DNA from: Chitinophagaceae bacterium
GTDB taxonomy: Bacteria > Bacteroidota > Bacteroidia > Chitinophagales > Chitinophagaceae
Length of the DNA stretch: 9,334 nt
Direction of reading: 5' to 3'
NCBI GenBank assembly: GCA_016786525.1
Contig: JAEUVW010000176.1
Location: forward strand, 1 to 9,334
The notes beneath the pieces were generated by a model. It saw nothing but the letters and a program-made list of their open reading frames with translations, was not told the origin of the DNA and did no database searches. Positions 1-6,121 of the stretch are shown here, in pieces. A program made the position numbers and the translations under genes. The first letter of the stretch is position 1, and the number at the start of each line of letters is the position of its first letter.

Positions 1-714
1 TGTACCTGCAGCGGATGGCGGGGCAACGATCATAGCTCCTTTCATGCTTTTGCGGTCAATGCTGCTGTCGATGCGTACCGTATGGGGCAGCTGGCCTGCA
101 TCCTGTGTGTACAGGCGGTTGATATTGTCCACTGCCCCGTGGGTGTAGATAGCGCCTATACCGGGGTCCAGGTGGGCAATCACCCGTTGGGCCTTGCCCA
201 GCGAATAAGCCAGCAGCACCGAGTTTTTACCTTCGGCACTGTTGCTGCGCCACCAGGCATTGATGTCGTCGTGTACGGCTGCAGGCTCCGGGAAATGGTA
301 TACCGGCAGGCCGAAGGTGCTTTCGGTAATAAAACTATGGCAGCGTACTGCTTCGAAAGGCGCAGAGATACTGTCGTCCTGCAATTTGTAATCACCACTG
401 ACCACCCATACTTCCCCTTTGTATTCCAGGCGTACCTGAGCCGAACCCCAGATATGGCCTGCCGGGTGCAGGCTGATTTGTACACCGTTCATGTGGATGG
501 TTTCACCGTAGTGCAAGCCTTGCACCCTGATGTCATTGCCCAGCCTGAGTCTCAGCACCGGCACAGCTAAATGGTGTGCCAGGTAGCTGCCCATACCCCA
601 GCGGGCATGGTCGGAATGAGCGTGGGTAATGATGGCTTGGGCTACCGGCTTCCAGGGGTCTATATACACGTCTGCCTGTGCGCAGTAGATTCCGTAATCG
701 TCAAAGCTCAGCAT
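1..714 (-). CDS. Ligase-associated DNA exonuclease (metallo-beta-lactamase fold), C-terminus beyond left edge
   Basis: 238 codons are visible and the frame is still open at base 1. Seen: the metal-binding motif H31-A-H33-S-D35-H36, a second histidine in LHPAGH (H87), the bridging aspartate in VSGDY (D108), and an ESTFGLP strand (E131). These are the ordered motifs of MBL-fold nucleases of the beta-CASP type. The N-terminal text (YCAQADVYIDPW, THAHSDHAR) matches my recollection of the TIGR04122 family, which is encoded with an ATP-dependent DNA ligase, an Lhr-type helicase and a phosphoesterase and is thought to act in DNA end repair. Family members are roughly 330 aa, so about 90 residues are missing. 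ATG at 714 is the only ordinary start after an in-frame TAA at 733-735. It lies 18 nt after the 93-aa gene, so the two are probably cotranscribed. The ligase gene itself is not in view. Confidence 0.9.
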   Translation of the reverse strand, partial: MLSFDDYGIYCAQADVYIDPWKPVAQAIITHAHSDHARWGMGSYLAHHLAVPVLRLRLGNDIRVQGLHYGETIHMNGVQISLHPAGHIWGSAQVRLEYKGEVWVVSGDYKLQDDSISAPFEAVRCHSFITESTFGLPVYHFPEPAAVHDDINAWWRSNSAEGKNSVLLAYSLGKAQRVIAHLDPGIGAIYTHGAVDNINRLYTQDAGQLPHTVRIDSSIDRKSMKGAMIVAPPSAAGT

Positions 715-732
715 GTAAAAGGGCTTTAAATG

Positions 733-1014
733 TTACTCTTCCTGTTCCTGCAGGGAGACCAGTACATTTTCAATATTCTGTTGCAGGATCATTTTGGCAT
801 CGCCGCCTTTTTTGGCTTCAAGGGCAACGCTGATCTCACTGGCAAACGATTGCGGGATAACGGTATTGCGGGGAAGCAGCCTGTTGAGCTCCGACAGGAT
901 GCCGGTGTACTTTTTATGCAACTGGGCAACTGTAGTCGTCTCTACATAGTAAGAAAGCTTGGAGAGAAAAAGCCCCATCTCTTTCAGGGAATCGGTGAGT
1001 AGTTTTACTTTCAT
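733..1014 (-). CDS. 93-aa helical protein of unknown function, upstream partner of the exonuclease
   Basis: I do not recognise this family. The protein has no signal peptide or membrane segment, so it should be cytoplasmic. It is rich in Leu, Lys, Glu and Gln, with heptad-like spacing near residues 5-50 and again near 75-92, which suggests an all-helical and possibly coiled-coil protein. It ends in QEQEE. It has a clean ATG start and ends 18 nt before the exonuclease start, in the same frame as that gene and separated only by its TAA. This spacing supports an operon, so a role beside the ligase-associated DNA repair cluster is possible but is inference from position alone. No strong ribosome binding site precedes it. 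TAAATTTA, near 1040 on the minus strand, is a one-mismatch TAnnTTTG -7 box, but I see no -33 partner. Confidence 0.75.
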   Translation of the reverse strand: MKVKLLTDSLKEMGLFLSKLSYYVETTTVAQLHKKYTGILSELNRLLPRNTVIPQSFASEISVALEAKKGGDAKMILQQNIENVLVSLQEQEE

Positions 1015-1055
1015 GTCTATTGTGTTTTTATTGGTCCGATAAATTTACACCAGTT

Positions 1056-1078
1056 GTCCGGCGCTTCAGTGGCCGGAC
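1056..1078. repeat. Hairpin with 7-bp GC-rich stem in the spacer upstream of the 93-aa gene
   Basis: GTCCGGC (1056-1062) and GCCGGAC (1072-1078) are perfect inverted copies around a 9-nt loop. No strong T-tract follows on either strand, so this is not a clear terminator. It sits about 40 nt upstream of the 93-aa gene start and could be part of a 5' leader or an operator. The function is unknown. Confidence 0.4.
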
Positions 1079-1122
1079 TGCGGGCTCAACCCAATTTTTG
1101 CATAACCTTAGGGTAGTCTCAT

Positions 1123-1225
1123 CCGGAGCGTAAGCCTGATGACTGATCATAAACCTGCTGTGTTGCGCATGCTGCTCCTCTGCCGCAGTACTGTCCTGTC
1201 CTGGCTTACGGGCCGGCAGTTTTTA
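1123..1225 (+). ncRNA. Possible structured RNA closed by a 14-position long-range stem, ending at a T-rich tract
   Basis: CCGGAGCGTAAGCC (1123-1136) pairs with GGCTTACGGGCCGG (1203-1216), giving 12 of 14 Watson-Crick pairs and one 2x2 internal loop. The 66 nt between them contain short palindromes (TGCGCA, GCATGC, AGTACT). Immediately after the closing stem the plus strand reads CAG then TTTTTATTCTT, which could end a transcript. A weak -7 box, AATTTTTG, lies at 1093-1100 with no -33 partner. I could not match it to 6S, SRP, tmRNA or RNase P RNA. It occupies most of the 287-nt gene-free stretch 1015-1301. The pairing is seen directly; that it is an expressed RNA is a guess. Confidence 0.25.
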
Positions 1226-1301
1226 TTCTTATAAAATGTTCAGGACCCGCCTGTAATACGGAGCCCGGCAGGGATACTGAATTTTGCAGGTAAAAGATGT
1301 T

Positions 1302-1517
1302 ATGAGCAAGATCATATTGATGGGTATTTCTATTGCGGCCCTGTGCGCGGCCTGCAGCAACAACAGCGGGGAGCATGGCGATACCATGACTATGGACACG
1401 ATGAATATAAAAACGGTGCCGGCAACAGATGATCCAATAGACACTATGGTGCAAGGGCATTATCGTTATGAAACGACAGACAAGGAGGGTGCCGCACAAG
1501 AAAAAAGGCACCCTTAA
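1302..1517 (+). CDS. Small (71-aa) predicted lipoprotein, hypothetical
   Basis: The start is ATG at 1302; a TTG six codons earlier is less likely because it would add charged residues before the signal. Residues 1-17 are a short Lys-plus-hydrophobic signal ending in LCAAC, with C18 as the probable lipidated cysteine. The lipobox is loose but acceptable for Bacteroidota. The mature part is only about 54 residues, acidic in its first half, with three DTM triplets between residues 28 and 49 and a basic end (EKRHP). It looks disordered and no domain is recognised. An imperfect -7 box, GAATTTTG (1279-1286), would give a leader of about 10 nt. The last codons and the stop lie inside the minus-strand terminator of the convergent gene, so the C-terminal sequence may partly reflect that constraint. 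It could also be a chance open frame, though the signal peptide argues for a gene. Confidence 0.6.
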   Translation: MSKIILMGISIAALCAACSNNSGEHGDTMTMDTMNIKTVPATDDPIDTMVQGHYRYETTDKEGAAQEKRHP

Positions 1518-1528
1518 CCAGGGTGCCT
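1498..1528 (-). terminator. Intrinsic terminator of the Cys-rich secreted protein gene
   Basis: On the minus strand a perfect 9-bp stem (AGGCACCCT at 1506-1514 with AGGGTGCCT at 1520-1528, 5-nt loop) is followed at once by TTTTTTCTT. It begins 25 nt after the stop codon at 1554. On the plus strand the same bases encode the last residues of the small lipoprotein, and that gene's TAA is in the loop. No T-run follows on the plus strand. Confidence 0.85.
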
Positions 1529-1553
1529 CAGATGAACAGGAATGATACAGATA

Positions 1554-2027
1554 TTAATACGCCGTGATCCTGGCGCTTCCGGGCCCAAGCGGTACCCATA
1601 CCGCACATTGTGTGCCGGTGCAGGGTGAGCTTCCTGTAAAGCAGTTCGGTCCGTTGTTGTAGACAATACCGGTAACGAAATGAGGGCAGGTATTGTCGCC
1701 TACGGAAACACCGTATCCGCTGCAAGGGCTGCAGAAAACGGTCTGGATCTCTGCTCCGTGCCACATAAAGCCTGTGGGAGCGGTACAGGAGCCGGCAGAG
1801 ACAACATAAGGATGACTGGCCGCGGCAGCAAAACTGGGCGCAAGCACTTTGTCTCCGGCAGGAATGCGGAATAAAATGGTAACACCGTCACATAAACCGC
1901 CCGGGCATTCCCCTTTCATGGCAACTTCTATCGGGCAGGACCGGAGATTGTAGATTTCCAGCATTTGCGCCTGGGATGTGGTGGCGCAAGCCAGTAAAGC
2001 GAACATAAAGATCAATACATTTTTCAT
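1554..2027 (-). CDS. Secreted cysteine-rich protein, hypothetical (157 aa)
   Basis: The start is ATG at 2027 (MKNVLIF); a TTG two codons earlier is in frame but unnecessary. Residues 1-20 form a signal peptide with a likely signal peptidase I site at SQA|Q (after residue 20). LLAC at residues 11-14 could instead be read as a lipobox, so lipidation is not excluded. The mature region has ten cysteines (31, 41, 46, 81, 99, 102, 114, 129, 136, 141), many next to Gly and Pro, and few charged residues. An even number and these spacings (CPGGLC, CSPC) suggest up to five disulfides in a compact extracytoplasmic or exported protein. I do not recognise the family. It has its own terminator and is transcribed away from the YceI gene. 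A run of nine A (2051-2059, T on the coding strand) lies 24 nt upstream of the start. Confidence 0.8.
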   Translation of the reverse strand: MKNVLIFMFALLACATTSQAQMLEIYNLRSCPIEVAMKGECPGGLCDGVTILFRIPAGDKVLAPSFAAAASHPYVVSAGSCTAPTGFMWHGAEIQTVFCSPCSGYGVSVGDNTCPHFVTGIVYNNGPNCFTGSSPCTGTQCAVWVPLGPGSARITAY

Positions 2028-2195
2028 TTTCAAATTGGTTTAGAATGTGTAAAAAAAAAGGCAATTTCATGGGTAGATGGACTTCTGTAGCGGTAGTGTC
2101 CTGTTCATCGCTTCCTAAGGTAAAATGCCGCTTCATACTTATGGAAAATATCTCATAAACGGCCGTATGTATCTTCTGAACGGTAAATTTCAGGT

Positions 2196-2217
2196 AGATT
2201 TAAATAAGGTTAAATCT
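2196..2217. repeat. Perfect 8-bp inverted repeat, possible operator
   Basis: AGATTTAA (2196-2203) and TTAAATCT (2210-2217) flank a 6-nt spacer. The dyad ends 22 nt before the -33 box of the YceI promoter, where an activator or a repressor of either divergent gene could bind. No T-tract follows, so it is not a terminator. The binding protein is unknown. Confidence 0.45.
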
Positions 2218-2239
2218 GGTTTCATAAATGGTAGCACCC

Positions 2240-2269
2240 TTGTACAGAATCAATTGAGCATTACATTTG
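2240..2269 (+). promoter_or_regulatory. Bacteroidota-type sigma-A promoter of the YceI gene
   Basis: TTG at 2240-2242, a 19-nt spacer and TACATTTG at 2262-2269 fit the Bacteroidota consensus (TTG, 19-21 nt, TAnnTTTG) exactly. Transcription should begin near 2274, giving a leader of about 20 nt before the ATG at 2297. Confidence 0.75.
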
Positions 2270-2296
2270 CAGTTCACGCTAAAAAAACATGCTGAA

Positions 2297-2956
2297 ATGA
2301 AAAAAGTATTTTTATCTATTGCGGCAGCATCTGTATTCCTTGCTTCCTGCCAGGATGCACCCAAGGCAGATACAGCTACGGCAACAGAAGCCCAGGCGGT
2401 AACGACACCGGCCAACCCGGATTATATGGCTGACCTGGCGCAGACCAAATTGGAGTTTGTAGGCACCAAGCCTGTAGGCAAACACCATGGTACCATTGGC
2501 CTCAAAGAAGGCAAGCTGGCCGTAGAAGCCGATATGATCAAAGGCGGCAGCTTTGTGTTCGATATGAACACGACAAAAACAGACGACCAGGACAGTACGG
2601 GTAACGCCAACCTGACCGGTCACCTGATGAGCCCTGATTTCTTTGATGTGGCCAAATTCCCAACAGCTACGTTCGACATTACCGCTGTCACCGCAGGGCT
2701 TGACAGTTCTATGAAAGATGTAGTAATGAAGGATGCTACCCATACGGTTACCGGCAACCTGACCCTGAAAGGTGTGTCTAAAAGCATCAGCTTTCCTGCG
2801 CGGGTATCTATGAACGGTAATATGATCACAGCAGACGCCAACTTCAACATCGACCGCAGCCAATGGGGCCTGAATTACGGTAATGATAAATCACTGAAAG
2901 ATAAATTTATCAACCCGATCGTGAACCTGAACCTGCATATGGTCGCCACCAAATAA
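2297..2956 (+). CDS. YceI family lipoprotein
   Basis: 219 aa. The start is ATG at 2297 (MKKVFLS), after a good promoter. Residues 1-17 are a lipoprotein signal with a textbook lipobox LASC, lipidated at C18, so the mature protein is anchored in an envelope membrane. Residues about 19-45 are an Ala/Thr-rich linker. The rest is the YceI domain, a lipocalin-like beta-barrel that binds isoprenoid or other hydrophobic ligands in characterised members. Seen family signatures: FVGTKPVGKHHGTI, GHLMSPDFFDVAKFPTATFDI (spanning about residues 112-133), GNLTLKGVSKSI and NIDRSQWGLNYG. The length is normal for the lipidated Bacteroidota form. It is monocistronic: its own promoter precedes it and a strong terminator follows. 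The ligand is not predictable from sequence. Confidence 0.95.
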   Translation: MKKVFLSIAAASVFLASCQDAPKADTATATEAQAVTTPANPDYMADLAQTKLEFVGTKPVGKHHGTIGLKEGKLAVEADMIKGGSFVFDMNTTKTDDQDSTGNANLTGHLMSPDFFDVAKFPTATFDITAVTAGLDSSMKDVVMKDATHTVTGNLTLKGVSKSISFPARVSMNGNMITADANFNIDRSQWGLNYGNDKSLKDKFINPIVNLNLHMVATK

Positions 2957-2984
2957 TACACTGTACTATATTTCTGATAGAAGA

Positions 2985-3022
2985 AAATCCCTGCAGTGAA
3001 TCTGCAGGGATTTTTATTTTTG
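2985..3022 (+). terminator. Strong intrinsic terminator of the YceI gene
   Basis: AAATCCCTGCAG (2985-2996) and CTGCAGGGATTT (3002-3013) form a perfect 12-bp stem with a 5-nt loop, running into TTTTTATTTTTG (3011-3022). It begins about 28 nt after the YceI stop. Confidence 0.92.
3015..3022 (+). promoter_or_regulatory. Candidate -7 box for the FUSC operon, embedded in the terminator T-tract
   Basis: TATTTTTG matches TAnnTTTG exactly and would start transcription near 3029, about 76 nt before the FUSC ATG. No TTG is found at the expected -33 distance, because that space is taken by the terminator stem. It may therefore be a chance match in a T-rich run. Confidence 0.3.
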
Positions 3023-3104
3023 TAGCAAATCCGTTAACCGTATCAAACCTTTATTTTCATACAAATCACTGAGCCGCCTGGTCGAAAGCGAAAGCTATGA
3101 ACCC

Positions 3105-5210
3105 ATGCTTTCCTGGGGCATCCGGATGACGATTGCCGTTATTGTTCCGTTGTTCTATGGGCTCTATACGCATCGCAGCGCCGATGCCATGTGGATCATC
3201 GTAGCGGCGGAAAGTATCTGCTGGGTAGAGTTGAAGGGCTCTTTTGCACAGCGGGTACGCATCCTGCTGGGGGGCGCTTTCCTGGCTCTGGTATTCGGCT
3301 TCGCCGGCTGTATCAGCAGCGGCCACCTCTGGCTCAGCCTCCTGCTGATGCTGGTGGTCGTGTTTATTGCCAGCCTGTTCAAGAACCTTGGGGAGCGGGG
3401 CAGCGGGCTTTCGCTGGCCGTGTACGTGATGTTTATCACCGCCAATGCCTACCCCGTAGCTGATTTTAATGAAACAATAGAGCGCTGTGGCTATATACTC
3501 ATTGGCGGAGCCTGGACCTTTGTGGTCGGTACAGTGGCCAGCTTGTTTATGTCGGAACAAACCCCGTACAAACGCTCGATTGCCTTTATCTGGAAATCTA
3601 CGGCTTCCCTGGCCGACGTGATCGACAAGGGCTGGGACGGCCGTACACAGAAAGCAGGTATCCGCGAAGTGTACCTGAAAGAAAAAGAGGTCAATGCGGC
3701 GATCGAAAGTTCCCTGCAGCTCTATGACAAAAGGGCCTACCACAACAACCACGACAGCGAGAACGCACACCTGATGGCGCAGCTCCGCCGCACAGTGTAC
3801 CTGACCAGCGCCACACTGATGACCCTGGCGGAAGAGCTGGACAACATCAAGCAAAACCTGCTGACCGGAGAACAGAAGCAATCGATCCATGCCATACTGA
3901 AATCGATCGCCGTGATCTGCGAACGGATGACGATCTATACGGTTACCTCCAAACCGGAGGAAGAAATATTGCTGCGTTCCCGTATCATCCGCCTGCACAA
4001 TATGATTGCCCTGCTTCGGGAAAGCGATATTCCGGTATCGGAACAGCGTTCGGTAAAATATGTATTGCATTTCACCGGGCGTATCGTACGCTTTGTGGAA
4101 GAGGGGATCGGCTATATCAATTCGGTAGGCGGAGACCGCAAAGTGTACCGTTCCTATTCGCTGATGAAGACCCTGCTCATCCTGCATCACCGGCATTGGA
4201 TCAACAGTATTCGCAGGCTGGCCAATGTCAATACCCATTCTTTCCGCTATGCGTTGCGTACCGCCCTGGTGGCTACGCTGGCTCTTTTTATTTACCAGTG
4301 GTTCCATATTGATCATGGCTACTGGCTACCCTTTACGGTAATGATCGTGACCCAGCCTTACTTTGGCGCCACATTGAAAAAGGCACTGGACCGTGTGCTG
4401 GGCACCGTATCGGGCGTAGTGGCGGGAGGCTTGCTACTGGCCCTGCCGGCCGACTGGCACAGTAAAGAGGTCTTACTCATCGTTTCCCCGGTACTGATGG
4501 TGTACTTCCTGCGCAAGCAGTACAGTGTGGCCACCTTTTTCATCAGTGTGTTCCTGGTCGCCTTGTTTGCCGCGGAGAACAGCCTGGAAACCGAAGTGAT
4601 CCTGACCCGTGCCCTGTGTACGGTAGGAGGCGCTGCGCTTGCCGTAGTTGGGGAATTTGCCCTTTTACCGACCTGGGACAAGGACTGGCTGCCCCGTCAC
4701 CTTGCAGACGCGATCCATGCCAACTACCAGTACTTCCTGTTTACCTGCTATCCCAACCATTTCAGTTCTATCCACCAGTGGACACACTACCGGCGGATCG
4801 CAGAATCGGCCAACAGCAATGCATTCGACTCCTTTAACCGTTACCTGCAGGAACCGACCTCCAAGGATAAAGAGTTCAGCCTGTACTACCAGATGATCTC
4901 ACATTGCATCCGCATTACCCGCGAGCTCAACAATTACCACATCGAAATGGATGTGCAGAAGAAGAATGTGGGCAAGGATGAATTCGTCCGGCAGAAAAAG
5001 AAAATATTTGAATTCCTGGAACAGTTTAACGAGATCGAACGCCGGGTGAAAAAAATGAATTGGGACAGGGGACACTCCGGCCAGGAGCTACTTGAAAACG
5101 TAACGGTAAGCTATATACCGCTGAACGAGACGCAATCGCTGTACCTGGATAAGCTGGGCGTGGAACTCAATGCGTTTGTGCGCGATATGCAAAAATGGGA
5201 GGAACGCTGA
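3105..5210 (+). CDS. FUSC family inner-membrane protein (YccS/YhfK-like putative efflux protein)
   Basis: 701 aa from ATG 3105. Two six-helix membrane blocks are visible. The first spans about residues 8-149, with hydrophobic stretches near 8-20, 29-42, 53-70, 75-92, 102-115 and 129-149. The second spans about 380-525. A soluble helical region of about 230 residues separates them and a charged cytoplasmic tail of about 175 residues follows. The second block has the FUSC signature: YWLPFTVMIVTQP (Q417-P418), then a Lys/Arg-rich loop and RVLGTVSGVVAGG. The duplicated layout is that of YccS/YhfK and aromatic-acid efflux proteins such as AaeB; the substrate here is unknown. No ATG, GTG or TTG exists in frame between the TGA at 2997 and 3105. 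The codons just upstream still read like a natural N-terminal helix (SLSRLVESESYEP), so a CTG start at 3069 is possible. Its stop overlaps the next gene by one base. Confidence 0.92.
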   Translation: MLSWGIRMTIAVIVPLFYGLYTHRSADAMWIIVAAESICWVELKGSFAQRVRILLGGAFLALVFGFAGCISSGHLWLSLLLMLVVVFIASLFKNLGERGSGLSLAVYVMFITANAYPVADFNETIERCGYILIGGAWTFVVGTVASLFMSEQTPYKRSIAFIWKSTASLADVIDKGWDGRTQKAGIREVYLKEKEVNAAIESSLQLYDKRAYHNNHDSENAHLMAQLRRTVYLTSATLMTLAEELDNIKQNLLTGEQKQSIHAILKSIAVICERMTIYTVTSKPEEEILLRSRIIRLHNMIALLRESDIPVSEQRSVKYVLHFTGRIVRFVEEGIGYINSVGGDRKVYRSYSLMKTLLILHHRHWINSIRRLANVNTHSFRYALRTALVATLALFIYQWFHIDHGYWLPFTVMIVTQPYFGATLKKALDRVLGTVSGVVAGGLLLALPADWHSKEVLLIVSPVLMVYFLRKQYSVATFFISVFLVALFAAENSLETEVILTRALCTVGGAALAVVGEFALLPTWDKDWLPRHLADAIHANYQYFLFTCYPNHFSSIHQWTHYRRIAESANSNAFDSFNRYLQEPTSKDKEFSLYYQMISHCIRITRELNNYHIEMDVQKKNVGKDEFVRQKKKIFEFLEQFNEIERRVKKMNWDRGHSGQELLENVTVSYIPLNETQSLYLDKLGVELNAFVRDMQKWEER

Positions 5211-5212
5211 TG
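5198..5212 (+). promoter_or_regulatory. Strong Shine-Dalgarno and stop/start overlap for the downstream gene
   Basis: GGAGG at 5198-5202 sits 7 nt before ATG 5210. The FUSC stop TGA (5208-5210) shares its A with that ATG. This decides the start at 5210 over the in-frame ATG at 5195 and suggests translational coupling. Confidence 0.75.
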
Positions 5213-6121
5213 AAACAATTCCTGCTTTACTGCGTGTTCATGATCATGATGGTGCCGGAGTCTCCGGCCCAGGATTCCACAGTGTCCGGACTGCACATCA
5301 TGATGGACGAGGTGGTGATCAAAGCGGCAAAGAACGGTTGGGATCTGGCCGGCTTTATCCGCAGGATGAAAGAAGATACTACTTTTTACAAAGCCTTCCT
5401 GGGCCTGCGTGTCGTGGCGTATACCTCCGATAATGAGATCCGTATCCTGGATGAAGACAATAAGACACTGGCAAGGCTCGAAAACCGGACGGTGCAGACG
5501 ATGAAAGGAGATTGCCGTACGGTCCAGGTGACCAATGAGCAGGTCAGCGGCGATTACTACGACCGCAAAAAGCAAGCACGCTATTATACGGCGGAATTGT
5601 TTGGCAACCTGTTTTTCCGTCCGCGGGTAAACGAGTGCGGCGCTACAGACATCATTGGCAGGCAAGCCAGGGCAAAAGGAAAAATAGAAAAGAATAAAGA
5701 GCAATTGAAGCAGCTGGTCTTTAATCCCGGCAGCAAAGTGGAGGGTATTCCCTTTGTCGGTAAAAAGGCTTCCGTATTCGATGAGGATATTGCGCAACGC
5801 TACGACTTTCAGCTGAAGTTTGCACAGCACAACGGAGAAGAATGTTACCTGTTTCGCGCCATACCAAAGCCGCAGTACAAAGATGATGTGGTGTACAACC
5901 AGCTGGATACCTGGTTCCGCATCAGCGATTATGCAATTGTGGCACGCGATTATGCCCTGTCTTACCACACCCTGTTGTACGACTTTGATGTGGTGATGAA
6001 GGTCCGGCTTGAAAAAGTAGGGCAGCGCCTGCTGCCCTCAACAATCGATTATCGGGGCAACTGGCACATTTTTTCGAAAAAACGGGAACGTTCCCATTTC
6101 AGCATCCTGTTCGATTATTAA
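5210..6121 (+). CDS. Secreted or periplasmic protein of unknown function, coupled to FUSC
   Basis: 303 aa. The N-terminus MKQFLLYCVFMIMMV is a signal peptide with a likely signal peptidase I site at SPA|Q (after residue 20). The mature protein begins with an acidic stretch, then a conserved-looking block (EVVIKAAKNGWDLAGFIRRM, DTTFYKAFLGLRV). It ends in amphipathic strands (TWFRISDYAIV, LPSTIDYRGNW, FSILFDY) with alternating aromatic and charged residues. That end resembles the half-barrel of LolA-type proteins, but this is only an impression from strand pattern. It also resembles hypothetical proteins common in Chitinophagaceae. No catalytic motif is seen. Stop/start overlap and a strong SD tie it to the FUSC gene, so it may be a periplasmic accessory to that transporter (inference). 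Its 3' end overlaps miaE by four bases. Confidence 0.85.
   Translation: MKQFLLYCVFMIMMVPESPAQDSTVSGLHIMMDEVVIKAAKNGWDLAGFIRRMKEDTTFYKAFLGLRVVAYTSDNEIRILDEDNKTLARLENRTVQTMKGDCRTVQVTNEQVSGDYYDRKKQARYYTAELFGNLFFRPRVNECGATDIIGRQARAKGKIEKNKEQLKQLVFNPGSKVEGIPFVGKKASVFDEDIAQRYDFQLKFAQHNGEECYLFRAIPKPQYKDDVVYNQLDTWFRISDYAIVARDYALSYHTLLYDFDVVMKVRLEKVGQRLLPSTIDYRGNWHIFSKKRERSHFSILFDY

Larger units (their letters stand above)
2028..2296. promoter_or_regulatory. Divergent regulatory spacer between the Cys-rich protein and YceI genes
   Basis: 269 nt with no credible gene. It holds a nine-base A run (2051-2059), an 8-bp inverted repeat (2196-2217) and the YceI promoter (2240-2269). I found no good TAnnTTTG box on the minus strand for the Cys-rich gene, so its promoter is unidentified. 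Confidence 0.6.

Noticed and set aside
82..570. 162-codon plus-strand frame over the exonuclease gene
   Set aside because: The minus strand here carries all metal-binding motifs of an MBL nuclease; the plus frame is a shadow.
1888..2136. 82-codon minus-strand frame overlapping the Cys-rich gene start
   Set aside because: It overlaps the signal peptide of a better supported gene in another frame and shows no recognisable features.
2312..2863. 183-codon minus-strand frame inside the YceI gene
   Set aside because: The YceI domain on the plus strand explains the sequence fully; the antisense frame is His/Arg/Cys-rich noise.
3066..4316. 416-codon open frame antisense to the FUSC gene
   Set aside because: It is His/Gln/Asp-rich with no recognisable domain, and its strand opposes a clear transporter. 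It is a codon-bias shadow.
5111..5968. 285-codon minus-strand frame across the FUSC and secreted-protein junction
   Set aside because: It spans two well-supported plus-strand genes and has no domain or start context of its own.
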